Counted from the first letter of the stretch, positions 52,870 through 62,277 are shown. The stretch: 64,000 nt of DNA from Jiella pacifica (GCF_010500815.1 NZ_JAAAMG010000017.1:1-64000); one strand, 5' to 3'. Made by a program: numbers and translations. Notes: generated by a model from the letters alone, not told the origin.

Positions 52870-53115
52870 GTGCAGCGATGACAAATCCGTCTTTCCGATG
52901 ACCGCATTTCGAGGCTCGTCGCCGATTTCGTCGTTGCCCTTCTAACCGCTTGTTCGCAAATCGCGATCGTTCAGCCGTTACATGATGACTACAGCGCTCA
53001 ATCGGCGCAGCGTTGCGGATGAACGTTTGATGCCATGTCGATTTTCCCGATCAAATCCCGCTAGAACCAGACGACTCCACTGCGGTGGCGCCAAGGAAAC
53101 ATCACAGGACCTTCC
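52870..53115. other. Intergenic region, no feature recognised
   Basis: These 246 bases are more AT-rich than the flanks and probably contain the promoter of the M42 peptidase. No clear promoter, hairpin or gene seen. Confidence 0.4.
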
Positions 53116-54153
53116 ATGAATCTCGACCTTCTCAAACGCCTCTGCGAGACCCCCGGCGTGCCCGGCCGCGAAACCCGCGTCCGCGCGCTGATCGAGGCGG
53201 AGGCGGCCGGTCTCTTCGACGACATGCGCGTCGACGCCCTCGGTTCGCTGATCTGCCGGCGAAAGGGCAGGGGCGACAAGCCCGAGAAGCTTCTTCTCCT
53301 CTGCCACATGGACGAGATCGGCTTCCTCGTCTCCCACGTCACCGACAAGGGCTTCGTCCATGTCGATCCGGTGGGCGGCTTCGACCCGCGCAACCTGTTC
53401 TCGCGCCGCGTCCTCGTCTGCACCGACGAGGGTGACATCAAGGGCGTGATGAACGCCGAGGGCAAGCCGATCCACATCCAGTCGCCGGACGAGCGCAAGA
53501 AGATGCCGGAGCCGAACGAGTTCGTCGTTGACACCGGCCTCGGCGCGGCGGCGAAGGACAGGATCCAGGTCGGCGACTATGTCGTGATGAACGAGCCCTT
53601 CGAGGAGATGGGCGAGAAGATCGTCTCCAAGGCCCTCGACAACCGCATCGCCTGCTGGCTCGGGCTGGAAGCCGTGCGAAAGCTGGTGGAAGACGGCCAT
53701 TCCCACGACTGCGAACTGACCGTCGCCTTCACGGCTCAGGAGGAGGTCGGCCTGCGCGGTGCCAAGACCGCCTCCTTCGGCGTCGCGCCGGACATCGCCA
53801 TCGGCGTCGACACGACGCTTGCCTGCGACACGCCGGGGGTTCCCGAGAAGGACCGCACGACGGTTCAGGGCGCCGGTTTCGGCCTGCACATGAAGGACGG
53901 CTCGTTCATTGCCGACTACGGTCTCGTCAAGGAGATCGAGACGCTGGCGCGAGAGCGCGATATCGCCTGCCAGCGCACGATCCTCGCCAAAGGCGGCCAG
54001 GACGGCGCAGCGGCCCAGCAGGCCGGCATCGGCGCGCGGGCGATCGGCATCGCCGTCGGCACGCGCTACATCCACACCGTGGCCGAAATGATCGACAAGC
54101 GCGATCTTCAGGCGGCGCGCGAGATCCTGACGGCGTTCATCGCGACGCATTGA
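53116..54153 (+). CDS. M42-family metallo-aminopeptidase
   Basis: A 345-aa dinuclear peptidase (glutamyl aminopeptidase/FrvX family). Metal and catalytic residues are in LCHMDEIGF, KALDNRIACW, FTAQEEVGLRGA (EE), IGVDTTLACDTPG and RYIHTVAEM; GGQDGAAAQQAGIG is also typical. It acts as a cytosolic multimer on peptides. It appears monocistronic. Confidence 0.93.
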   Translation: MNLDLLKRLCETPGVPGRETRVRALIEAEAAGLFDDMRVDALGSLICRRKGRGDKPEKLLLLCHMDEIGFLVSHVTDKGFVHVDPVGGFDPRNLFSRRVLVCTDEGDIKGVMNAEGKPIHIQSPDERKKMPEPNEFVVDTGLGAAAKDRIQVGDYVVMNEPFEEMGEKIVSKALDNRIACWLGLEAVRKLVEDGHSHDCELTVAFTAQEEVGLRGAKTASFGVAPDIAIGVDTTLACDTPGVPEKDRTTVQGAGFGLHMKDGSFIADYGLVKEIETLARERDIACQRTILAKGGQDGAAAQQAGIGARAIGIAVGTRYIHTVAEMIDKRDLQAAREILTAFIATH

Positions 54154-54264
54154 GCGGCGGGCATTGGCTCCACTGCCGCTGAAGGCAGTCCGCAGTCAGT
54201 CGCAGCCAAGCCGCGTGCTCAGGCGGGCGGAGCGGAAATCGGCAGAAACCGTTGAAATTGCGTC

Positions 54265-54287
54265 ATCCTCGGCCTTGTGCCGAGGAT
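54265..54287. repeat. Type 2 palindromic repeat (copy 1)
   Basis: ATCCTCGGC and GCCGAGGAT with 5-base loop, preceded by CGTC. It lies in the 383-base gap 54154-54536, which has no gene but carries another type 2 hairpin at 54361-54391. An 18-base match to the left end of the composite element (6208-6225, inverted) is at 54475-54492. Confidence 0.75.
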
Positions 54288-54360
54288 CTGCTGCCGCTTT
54301 CAAACCAGAATCCTCGCAGAAAAGCTCCTCGACCTCAAAGCGCCTGACAATCAACCCGCA

Positions 54361-54391
54361 GTAGATCCTCGGGACAAGCCCGAGGATGACG
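54361..54391. repeat. Type 2 palindromic repeat (copy 2)
   Basis: Arms ATCCTCGGG and CCCGAGGAT around ACAAG. The full 31 bases, from GTAGATCC to GGATGACG, are identical to 57081-57111, 2.7 kb away. Confidence 0.85.
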
Positions 54392-54474
54392 ACGCTGTGA
54401 TGTAAGTGCCTGAAATATCAAACGCCTTAGCAGTTTGATTGGGCGGAAGTCAGCATCCGCATCGAGCGATCCGG

Positions 54475-54492
54475 CGAGATGTGTGAATGCTG
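54475..54492. repeat. Shared end motif of the repeat family
   Basis: CGAGATGTGTGAATGCTG is the exact reverse complement of 6208-6225 at the left end of the composite element. Its presence here, beside two type 2 hairpins, suggests that 54250-54500 is a diverged copy of the same mosaic element. Confidence 0.65.
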
Positions 54493-54536
54493 CAGCGCTG
54501 ACGCACGAGGACGACGAAGCCTTGGACTCGGCAGCC

Positions 54537-55022
54537 TCACATCTGCTCGAGCAAAGCCTCGGCGCTGGACTTGTCGGCCTGGCCGGGGCTCTCCTCGATG
54601 TTGAGCTGCTTCACCACGCCGTCCTCGACCAGCATGGAATAGCGCTTCGAGCGGACGCCGAGGCCCGCGACCGAGAGGTCGATGTCGAGGCCGAGGGCCT
54701 TGGTGAACTCGCCGTTGCCGTCGGAGAGGAAGAGAATCTTGCCGGAGGCGTCGCTCGACTTCTCCCAGGCGCCCATGACGAAGATGTCGTTGACCGCGAC
54801 GACAGCGATGGTGTCGACGCCTTTCTGGCGGAACTCGTCGTTGTGGGTGATGAAGCCCGGCAGGTGGTTCATCGAGCAGGTCGGGGTGAAGGCGCCGGGA
54901 ACGCCGAACAAGACGACCTTCTTGCCGGAGAAGATGTCGCCGGTCGAAAGGTCGGCCGGGCCGTCGCCGGTGCGGGTCTTGACGGTGGCGTTCGGAATGG
55001 TGTCGCCGATGGCGATGGTCAT
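54537..55022 (-). CDS. Peroxiredoxin (Prx5/redoxin type)
   Basis: A 161-aa thioredoxin-fold peroxidase. The peroxidatic cysteine is C49 in GVPGAFTPTCSMNHLPGF. No second cysteine is seen, so it depends on an external thiol such as glutaredoxin/GSH. Further Prx5 landmarks: VAVNDIFVMGAWEK, FLSDGNGEFTKALGL and SKRYSMLVEDGVV. It reduces H2O2 and alkyl hydroperoxides in the cytosol. Confidence 0.95.
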   Translation of the reverse strand: MTIAIGDTIPNATVKTRTGDGPADLSTGDIFSGKKVVLFGVPGAFTPTCSMNHLPGFITHNDEFRQKGVDTIAVVAVNDIFVMGAWEKSSDASGKILFLSDGNGEFTKALGLDIDLSVAGLGVRSKRYSMLVEDGVVKQLNIEESPGQADKSSAEALLEQM

Positions 55023-55173
55023 GGTCGATACTCCCCTCGGGCGGAAGGCCAGGGCGGACGGATCATCCGGCCGCCGACTTCAGATGAGCGATGTGGCGCG
55101 CCGGACCATGCTGTCCAGCGCGAAATGGTGGTCTCGCCGGACTTCGGTCCCGGCCAAAGCGTGCGGAGCAGGC

Positions 55174-56058
55174 TCAGCCCGTCGGCGCCACCGGAACGTA
55201 AGTCGCCGTGAGCCCTTGGCTGCCGCTGGTGAAGAGCAGGTCGACGGCCTCCGGTGGGCCTTCGACGCCGGCAGGACGCTCGGCGATCGGCACGTCGAAG
55301 AGGATGTGCCCGTCCGCCCGGGTGATCTTGTCCGGCTCGTCGAAATACCAGCCGTCGCCGGAGGTGACGAAAAGATCCGGTGCCTCATCCTGGCCGGCTC
55401 CTCGCGGCGCCATGACGGCGACGCGCAGGCTCTTCCCGTCGTCGCTGCTCGAAACCGCGAAGGTTTCGTCCAGCGCCTCTGCCGGAAGCGCGGCGAAGGC
55501 GTCGGCAACCGCCGCATCGTCCGTTGCGCCCGGGCCTTCGGCGACGAGCTCTGCCTGGACGGGAATGCAGATGTCCTTGCACACGCCCAGAAACACCGAC
55601 GCTGCGACGGTGTCGATCGCCTCGCCGGGCTCGACGGCGAGCTCGAAGGCGAAGGCGACGTCGCCCTCATAGCCATTGGCCCGCGTCACCCCCTCGCCGA
55701 AGCGGTGGGGCGGCGGGAAATGCTGGTAGATCGTCTGGAACCCCCTGGTCTTCGACAGATCGACCAGTGGCGGGACACCCGAGGCACCGGGATCCCTCCA
55801 GTAGGTCTTCCAGCCGGGGGCGAGATCGATCAGGAGCGCCGCCCTGATCGCGCCGTCGACCGGCTCCTTCGCCCGGACGAGACGCAGCGTCACCTCGTCG
55901 TTGCGAAAGACGCCGGGGTTCTCCTCCGCCGCCAGCACTGGGCCGAGGCCGCCGCAGAACAGCGCGGCGAGGCCGGCGAGTGCCAGGCGCGCCGTCGCGG
56001 CAAGGTCGGAAGAATTTGCCGCAGGGGCATGGCCAAAGGCCAGTTCACGGATTTGCAT
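55174..56058 (-). CDS. Stand-alone DsbD N-terminal-domain protein
   Basis: A protein of about 294 aa. A hydrophobic leader (ARLALAGLAALFCGGLGPVLA, cleavage near LAAE) precedes an immunoglobulin-like DsbD-alpha domain with LAPGWKTYWRDPGASGVPP, FPPPHRFGEGVTRANGYEG and FLGVCKDICIPVQ (redox cysteine pair). The membrane and thioredoxin domains of full DsbD are absent. Such proteins probably relay reductant from CcdA-like partners to periplasmic clients. MQIRELAFGH is taken as the start; the longer frame to 56235 is not supported. Confidence 0.82.
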   Translation of the reverse strand: MQIRELAFGHAPAANSSDLAATARLALAGLAALFCGGLGPVLAAEENPGVFRNDEVTLRLVRAKEPVDGAIRAALLIDLAPGWKTYWRDPGASGVPPLVDLSKTRGFQTIYQHFPPPHRFGEGVTRANGYEGDVAFAFELAVEPGEAIDTVAASVFLGVCKDICIPVQAELVAEGPGATDDAAVADAFAALPAEALDETFAVSSSDDGKSLRVAVMAPRGAGQDEAPDLFVTSGDGWYFDEPDKITRADGHILFDVPIAERPAGVEGPPEAVDLLFTSGSQGLTATYVPVAPTG

Positions 56059-56345
56059 AGCCGACGTCTTCTCGTGGTTCCAGAGGGGAGATAACGGCTT
56101 TTTGTCGATTTTGGAAAGCTCGTGACAATTCTGCTCTGGCCATAGTTCGAGGTGGATGCCACTTTCGTTTCCGGATGGTGTGCCGAAAGTCCGATCGAAG
56201 AAAGGTTGTCGCCTCGACGTTTCCTCATGGATCACCCCGCGGCGCGAAGCGGGACCGGCTCGGGGTTCTACCGGCCGGACCGGTCGCCGCCGAGATGGCG
56301 CATCATCATGAGGTTTCGCTGTCGCAAACTCCGCGGTGAGGAAGA
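56059..56345. promoter_or_regulatory. Divergent intergenic region
   Basis: A 287-base gap between the DsbD-N gene and the UPF0301 gene. GAGGAAG precedes the 56346 ATG. No promoter, repeat or gene can be defined. Confidence 0.35.
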
Positions 56346-56960
56346 ATGAAGCTCGATCTCGATCTCGACCCCGTCGACGGTGACGTCTCCCATTCGCTCG
56401 AGGGGCATTTTCTGATCGCCATGCCGGCGGTCGCAGACGAGCCCTTTGCCCGGACCGTCATCTATGTCTGCGCCCATTCGCCGAATGGCGCGATGGGCTT
56501 CATCATCAACAAGCCGCAGCCGATGAGCTTCCCGGCCCTCCTCACCCAACTCGGCATCGTCGAGAGCGAGGACGACATCCGCCTGCCGTCCGGTGGGCGT
56601 GAAGTGTCGGTCTGCATCGGCGGTCCGGTGGAAAAGGGGCGGGGCTTCGTCCTGCATTCGGACGACTACGATTCCGAATCCACCGTCCATGTCGCCGACA
56701 AGATCGCGCTGACCCCGACGGTCGACATCCTCAGGGCGATTTCGGAGGGCATCGGCCCGACGACGGCGATCATGGCGCTCGGCTATTCCGGCTGGGCGCC
56801 GGGGCAGTTGGAGGACGAGATCGCCGCCAATGGCTGGCTGACCTGCAAGGCCGATCTCGGCATCGTCTTCGACACCGATCTCGACGCCAAATACAAGCGC
56901 GCCCTCGGCCTCCTCGGCATCGAGCCGGCGTTTTTGGCGGGCGAGGCGGGGCACGCCTGA
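56346..56960 (+). CDS. UPF0301/AlgH (YqgE) family protein
   Basis: A 204-aa protein. Conserved blocks: SLEGHFLIAMPAVADEPFAR, YVCAHSPNGAMGFIINKP, SVCIGGPVEKGRGFVLHS and MALGYSGWAPGQLEDEIAANG. AlgH was linked to alginate regulation in Pseudomonas, but its biochemical function is unsettled. Single gene, followed by a type 2 repeat. Confidence 0.95.
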   Translation: MKLDLDLDPVDGDVSHSLEGHFLIAMPAVADEPFARTVIYVCAHSPNGAMGFIINKPQPMSFPALLTQLGIVESEDDIRLPSGGREVSVCIGGPVEKGRGFVLHSDDYDSESTVHVADKIALTPTVDILRAISEGIGPTTAIMALGYSGWAPGQLEDEIAANGWLTCKADLGIVFDTDLDAKYKRALGLLGIEPAFLAGEAGHA

Positions 56961-57080
56961 GCGGTGTCGCCGCGCGCCGGCGCGTACACATTTGGTCGAG
57001 GCCGCTCGCCGAACCCGATCACGACAGCTGTCTGAACGCCCGAACGTCTGAAGTTTTAGGCGCTTATCCCCGACGCGGCG

Positions 57081-57111
57081 GTAGATCCTCGGGACAAGCC
57101 CGAGGATGACG
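57081..57111. repeat. Type 2 palindromic repeat (copy 3)
   Basis: Identical over 31 bases to 54361-54391: arms ATCCTCGGG/CCCGAGGAT, loop ACAAG. It lies between two convergent genes (56346-56960 and 57208-60096). The rest of 56961-57207 has no gene. Confidence 0.85.
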
Positions 57112-57207
57112 CCGCGGGTGAGGGAACGCATTAAAATCAAGCGCTTGAGCGAACTCAAGGCGACCGGCCTTCTATGCCGCCTTATGGGCAAATCGCGCCC
57201 GCGCCTC

Positions 57208-60096
57208 TCAGCTCGCCCGCTTCAAGCTCGCCGCCCGGTCGACCAGAAGCCGCCGGGCCGTCTCGAAGTTGAGCGGGGGCGAGAAGGCGAAGCTCTGGGC
57301 GTATTCGCAGTTCAGCTGACGCAGCTGGACGATGTCGCTTTCGTTCTCGACGCCCTCGGCCACGACCTTCAGACCCAGATCATGCGCCATGGTGACGATC
57401 GAATGCAGGATGATCGGACGCTGCGGCTGGTTGTTGTTGCGCAAAAACGACTGGTCGATCTTCAAGGTGTCGAAGGGAAAGCGCATCAGATAGGCCAGCG
57501 AGGAATGGCCGGTGCCGAAGTCGTCTAGCGACAGGCCGACCCCGAGATCGCGCAGCCGGGCGAGCAGCTTGGCCGACCGCTCGGGATTGTCCATCACCAT
57601 GGATTCGGTGAGTTCGAGCTTCAGGCAGGTCGGTGGGAGCTTGTAGCGTTCGAGCACGCTCTTGACGTCGGCGATGAGGTCCTGGCGGATCAGCTGACGG
57701 CTCGAAATGTTCACGGACATGAAGAAGCTGTCGTCGCCGGTCGCCCGGTGCAGATCGCCGAGCCGCTTGGCCGCTTCTTCCAGGGCGAACTGGCCGAGCG
57801 AGACGATCAGACCGGTGTTCTCGGCGATCGGGATGAACTCGGACGGCGAGATCGTGCCGCGGCGCGGATGCTCCCAGCGCAGCAGCGCCTCGAAGCCGGC
57901 GACCGTTTCGCCGGCGAGGTCGACGATCGGCTGGAAGGCCAGCGACAGTTCCGAGCGCTCGAAGGCGCGCCTCAGGTCCGATTCCAGCTGCAGCCTGCCG
58001 GCACCGATCGACTTGTAGGCCGGGCGGAACGGCTCGATCCGGTCGCCGCCGAAGCGCTTGGCCTGATACATGGCAAGCTCCGCTTCCTTCAGCGTCTCCT
58101 CGCTGGTCGCGCCCTCGGCCCAGCCGCTGAGACCGATCGAGCCCGTCAGGACGATCTCGCGGCCGGCGAGCGAGATCGGCGCCTTGATCGCCTCGCGCAG
58201 GATTTCGGCGAAGGCGGCGACGGCCCCGACGTCGCTCTCCGAGACGAGGATCAGGCCGAACTGGTCGCTGCCGAGCCTTGCGAGCGTGTCCTGGGGTTTC
58301 AGGATGCGCTTCAGCCGCCGTCCGACGGTGAGGAGGATCGTGTCGCCGACGGCGAGGCCGAAATCGTCGTTCACCTGCTTGAAGCGGTCGACGTCGATGA
58401 CGAAGATGGTCGGGCGGACGTCGTCCCGCGTCGCCGCCAGGATGCCGATGGCCTCCAGCCGGTCACGGAACAGTTCGCGATTGGGAAGGCCGGTCAGCTG
58501 GTCGTGCAGCGCGTCGTGGAGCAGGCGCTCTTCGGCCTTCTTCTGCTCGGTGACGTCCTTCAGCGTGCCGACGCAGCGCGTCACCTCGCCGTCCGAGCCG
58601 AGCACGGGGCGGGCCCGCAGCTGCATCCAGTGGTAATGTCCGTCCTCGTCGGTGACGCGGAACTCCTGGACGATGCGGCCGCGGCGATGCTCGATCACCG
58701 TGTCGAAGGTCAGCTTGAATCGGTCGCGATCGTCCTGGTGAAGGATGGGGAGCCAGTCGCGCGCGGCGCCGTTCATCGCCGCGATGGGCATGCCGGACAG
58801 GGTCTCGCCGTCGGCGCCGACAAAGATGCGGTCGCGCGAGACATCCCAGTCGAAGACGGCGTCGCCGGCGCCGGCCAGAGCCAGCGAGCGCCGCTCCATG
58901 TCCGACAGGAGCCCCTGGCCGAAGCTGCCGCCGGCAAAGCCATGCTGCATGACCGTGAAGCCGATGAGGAGCACGATCAGGACGAGGCCGCCGCCGAGCG
59001 CCGGCTGGATGATGTCGTTGTCGATCCGGCCGGTGACGGTCATCCAGCTGGCGGCGAGCCACAGGATGATCAGGCACCAGGTCGGGATGAGCATCACCGC
59101 CCGGTCGAAGCCCTGGAAGGCGAGGCCGACGATCAGCGCGAGACCGATGCCGGCGGTGGCGGCCAGCGACAGGCGGGCGATCCCCGAGGCGACGACGGGC
59201 TCGAAGGCGGCGAGGCCGCCGAGGCCGGCCAGGAGGCAGAGCCAGACCAGAAGCGTGATCGACAGCGCCCGATGCCAGCGGTTAAGATTGAGATAGGCGA
59301 AGAGGAACATCGCCAAAGTGAATGCGAGGGCGACCTCGGTGCCGGCGCGCCAGATTCGCTCCTGACCAGGGGCGAGCGGCAGAAGCTTCTGCCAGAAATC
59401 GAAGTCGATGCAGATATAGGCGAGCACCGCCCAGGCGAGCGCGGCGGCCGCCGGGAACATCGCCGAACCCTTGACCACGAAGAGGATCGTCAGGAACACC
59501 GCCAGCAGGCCGGCGATGCCGAGGACGATGCCGCGATAGAGGGTGAAGGCGTTGATCGTATCCTTGTAGCCGTTCGGCTCCCAGAGCCTCAGTTCCGGCA
59601 GTTTCGAACTGGTCAGTTCGGCGACGAAGGTGACGACCGAGCCGGGATCGAGGGTGACGAGGAAGACGTCGGCGTCGGTGCTGCTTTGTCGCTCCAGTGC
59701 GAAGCCCTGGCTCGGCGTGATCGAGGCGATGCGCTGCGAGCCGAGATCGGGCGACAGGATGCCGGAGCCGACGAGCCGGAAATGCGAGGCGACGACGAGG
59801 CGATCGAGCTGTTCGTCGGTGTTGTTGGCGAGCGCGAAGACGGCCCAGTTGCCGGACGCCTCCGGCGCCTTCGCTTCGACCTCGATGCGCCGGACGATGC
59901 CGTCGGCGGCCGGCACGGTGGTCACCTGGAAGTTGCGGCCCTGGCCGAAATAGAAGTCGGTCGCGGGCTCCAGATCGATGGCGACGTCCTCGCCGGAGAC
60001 GCCGACCGGCTCGAGCGCCATGGCGGGCTCCATCCGGCCGGCCAGAAGCAGAAACGTGAGAGCGACGAGCAACCAACGCACGATGATGAAACGCAT
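57208..60096 (-). CDS. Membrane PAS-GGDEF-EAL protein, probable c-di-GMP phosphodiesterase
   Basis: A protein of about 962 aa. An N-terminal signal-like helix and a periplasmic beta-rich domain (to about 185) precede a 7-helix membrane region (about 190-390). A PAS domain (about 405-520; GAGDAVFDWDVSRDRIFVG, YHWMQLRARPVLG) is followed by GGDEF and EAL domains. The GGDEF signature is GSDQF (609-613), so cyclase activity is doubtful. The EAL domain is complete: FEALLRWEHP (EAL 736-738), MSVNISSRQL, LELTESMVM, LDDFGTGHSSLAYL, LKIDQSF and VAEGVEN. It should hydrolyse c-di-GMP, perhaps with GTP or a periplasmic ligand as modulator. The start at 60096 is uncertain; 60132 and 60252 are alternatives. 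Confidence 0.9.
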   Translation of the reverse strand: MRFIIVRWLLVALTFLLLAGRMEPAMALEPVGVSGEDVAIDLEPATDFYFGQGRNFQVTTVPAADGIVRRIEVEAKAPEASGNWAVFALANNTDEQLDRLVVASHFRLVGSGILSPDLGSQRIASITPSQGFALERQSSTDADVFLVTLDPGSVVTFVAELTSSKLPELRLWEPNGYKDTINAFTLYRGIVLGIAGLLAVFLTILFVVKGSAMFPAAAALAWAVLAYICIDFDFWQKLLPLAPGQERIWRAGTEVALAFTLAMFLFAYLNLNRWHRALSITLLVWLCLLAGLGGLAAFEPVVASGIARLSLAATAGIGLALIVGLAFQGFDRAVMLIPTWCLIILWLAASWMTVTGRIDNDIIQPALGGGLVLIVLLIGFTVMQHGFAGGSFGQGLLSDMERRSLALAGAGDAVFDWDVSRDRIFVGADGETLSGMPIAAMNGAARDWLPILHQDDRDRFKLTFDTVIEHRRGRIVQEFRVTDEDGHYHWMQLRARPVLGSDGEVTRCVGTLKDVTEQKKAEERLLHDALHDQLTGLPNRELFRDRLEAIGILAATRDDVRPTIFVIDVDRFKQVNDDFGLAVGDTILLTVGRRLKRILKPQDTLARLGSDQFGLILVSESDVGAVAAFAEILREAIKAPISLAGREIVLTGSIGLSGWAEGATSEETLKEAELAMYQAKRFGGDRIEPFRPAYKSIGAGRLQLESDLRRAFERSELSLAFQPIVDLAGETVAGFEALLRWEHPRRGTISPSEFIPIAENTGLIVSLGQFALEEAAKRLGDLHRATGDDSFFMSVNISSRQLIRQDLIADVKSVLERYKLPPTCLKLELTESMVMDNPERSAKLLARLRDLGVGLSLDDFGTGHSSLAYLMRFPFDTLKIDQSFLRNNNQPQRPIILHSIVTMAHDLGLKVVAEGVENESDIVQLRQLNCEYAQSFAFSPPLNFETARRLLVDRAASLKRAS

Positions 60097-60248
60097 CCCC
60101 TCCGGCGCTTTCCCTTGGGCCGGCCCGGCCATCGCGTCGGTCACGCGCGGGTGGTCCTTGCCGCCAAAACTCGTTCCCGTCCCATTCGTCGTTGCATTCG
60201 CCGCCACGTTGGATTGTCGCAGTCTTCGGCAGACTGGTGCAGTTGCAG

Positions 60249-60893
60249 TCAACCGTTCAGCTCGACGGCGCCGGCCGAGACCGGCCGGCGGGCCGGGGCG
60301 TTAGCCACCGAACGCGACCATTCTTCGGCAAGGAGAGCGTATAGGCAATGGTCTTCCCACTTTCCGGCGATCTTAAGGTAACCGCGCAAATGGCCCTCGC
60401 GGGTAAAACCGCAGCGTTCGAGCAGCCGGATCGACCGCTGATTGCTCGGCAGGCACGCCGCCTCGATCCGGTGCAGGCCTTCCACCTCGAAGGCGAAGAG
60501 CTTCACCGCCTCCACGGCGCGCCGCATGTGCCCCTTGCCGGCGAAGCGCGCCCCCATCCAGTAGCCGAGCGTCGCCGACTGGGCAACGCCGCGGCGGACA
60601 TGGCCGACGCTGATGCCACCGAGCAGCGAAGTCTCCGTCGCGTCGAAAAGGAAGAAGCTGTAGCCGGCCCCCTCCCGCGCCTCCTGATCGTAGCGCGCGA
60701 TGCGGCGGCGGAACGAGGCGAAAGTCAGTTCGTCGCCCGTCCACACCGGCTCCCAGGGGGTGAGGAATTCCCGGCTCTCCTCGCGCAGGGCCCGCCAGGC
60801 GGAGAAGTCCGACCGGCGGGGCAGGCGCAGGACGATTCCCTCGCCGGTCAGGACAGGCACGTTCGGCCGGCTGAGATAGTCGATCAGGCCCAT
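60249..60893 (-). CDS. RimJ/RimL-type GNAT N-acetyltransferase
   Basis: A 214-aa acetyltransferase. GEGIVLRLPRRSDFSAWRALR, LGYWMGARFAGKGHMRRAVEAV (acetyl-CoA loop) and AACLPSNQRSIRLLERCGFTREGHLRGYLKIAGKWEDHCLYAL are diagnostic of the RimJ/RimL branch that acetylates protein N-termini. It lies downstream of the M16 peptidase and threonine synthase genes in the conserved thrC order. Confidence 0.93.
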   Translation of the reverse strand: MGLIDYLSRPNVPVLTGEGIVLRLPRRSDFSAWRALREESREFLTPWEPVWTGDELTFASFRRRIARYDQEAREGAGYSFFLFDATETSLLGGISVGHVRRGVAQSATLGYWMGARFAGKGHMRRAVEAVKLFAFEVEGLHRIEAACLPSNQRSIRLLERCGFTREGHLRGYLKIAGKWEDHCLYALLAEEWSRSVANAPARRPVSAGAVELNG

Positions 60894-60975
60894 GGCGTGG
60901 TTGCTGGTGTTGACGGATTGCTACGCTGAAAGTCGGTTAGCCGAGGAGCCCGCGCCGTCGCAAGACGGTCATGTG

Positions 60976-62277
60976 TCACCGCCCGGCGGCGGCCCGCGGC
61001 GATGGCCCGCGATCGAGGCGCGCGCCGAGTTCGCCGAGATCGGGAAGATGCGAGACCGGGCCGATGGCGGCGAGCGTCGGCGTCGAGCCGGAGAAGATCC
61101 GGCCGGCGAGATCGGCGAGCCGCGGAGCGGTGATCGCATCGAGCCTTGCGATGAGTTCGGCGTTGGGGATCACCTCGCCGTTGAACATCAGCTGCCGGGC
61201 GATCTGGCCGGCGCGCGAGGCGGGGCTTTCCTGCGACATCAAAAGGCTGGCGCGCATCTGGGCCCTTGCCCGCGTCACCTCCGCTTCGGTGATGCCGTTC
61301 GCCGCCGCGACGAGTTCGTCGATGATCACCGGGGCGAGTTCGGCGAGTTCGTCCTCGCCGGTCGCCGCATGAATGCCGAAGACGCCGCTGTCGGAAAAGC
61401 TCCAGTGGAAGGCGTAGATCGCGTAGCAGAGGCCGCGCCGCTCGCGCACCTCCTGGAAGAGCCGCGAGGACATGCCGCCGCCGAGGATCAGCGACAGCAC
61501 CTGGGAGGCGTAGAAATCCCGCGCGTAATAGGGGCGCCCCTCGAAGCCGAGGACCATCTGGGCGTCGGCGAGTTCGCGTTCCTGGCGAAATTCGCCGCCG
61601 ACATAGGTGGCCGGGTTGCGCGCCTCGGTGGCCGGCGGGGCCGGCACGGCGCTCGAGCCGAGCGCGGCCGAGACCTGGGCGACGACCGCCTCGTGCGAAA
61701 CCGCGCCGGCTGCCGAAACGATCATCCGGTCGGGGCCGTAGTGGCGGGCGAGATAGGCCCTCAGATCGTCCGGCGTGAAGGACTTCACCGTCTGGCGCGT
61801 ACCGAGGATCGGTCTTCCGATGATCTGGTCGGCGAAGGCCGCCTGCTGGAAATGGTCGAAAACGATGTCGTCGGGGGTGTCTTCCGCGGCGCCGATCTCC
61901 TGCAGGATGACCTGCTGCTCGCGCTCGAGCTCGGCCTCGTCGAATCTGGAATCGACCAGGATGTCGGTCAGGATGTCGATCGCCAGCGGGACGTCGTTCT
62001 TCAGCACGCGGGCGTAGTAGGAGGTGGTCTCGACGCTGGTCGCGGCGTTGAGGTCGCCGCCGACGTCCTCGATCTGTTCGGCGATCTGGCGCGCGGTGCG
62101 TCGGCTCGTACCCTTGAAGGCCATGTGTTCGAGCAGATGGGCGATGCCGTGCTCGTTGGCCATCTCGTCGCGGGCGCCCGCCTTGACCCAGATGCCCAGC
62201 GCCGCGCTTTCCAGCGTCGGCATGGTTTCGGTGGCGATGGTGAGGCCGTTGGCGAGCCGGGTGATCTCGACGCTCAT
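60976..62277 (-). CDS. M16-family zinc peptidase (mitochondrial-processing-peptidase-like)
   Basis: A 433-aa protein with two M16 half-domains. The inverted zinc motif is HLLEH (H47, E50, H51) in GIAHLLEHMAFKGTSRR, and the distal glutamate is in LEREQQVILQEIGAAEDTP. The C-terminal half has GGGMSSRLFQEVRERRGLCYAIYAF. The family is cytosolic in alphaproteobacteria and related to the ancestor of mitochondrial MPP. Overlaps the thrC stop by four bases. Confidence 0.95.
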   Translation of the reverse strand: MSVEITRLANGLTIATETMPTLESAALGIWVKAGARDEMANEHGIAHLLEHMAFKGTSRRTARQIAEQIEDVGGDLNAATSVETTSYYARVLKNDVPLAIDILTDILVDSRFDEAELEREQQVILQEIGAAEDTPDDIVFDHFQQAAFADQIIGRPILGTRQTVKSFTPDDLRAYLARHYGPDRMIVSAAGAVSHEAVVAQVSAALGSSAVPAPPATEARNPATYVGGEFRQERELADAQMVLGFEGRPYYARDFYASQVLSLILGGGMSSRLFQEVRERRGLCYAIYAFHWSFSDSGVFGIHAATGEDELAELAPVIIDELVAAANGITEAEVTRARAQMRASLLMSQESPASRAGQIARQLMFNGEVIPNAELIARLDAITAPRLADLAGRIFSGSTPTLAAIGPVSHLPDLGELGARLDRGPSPRAAAGR

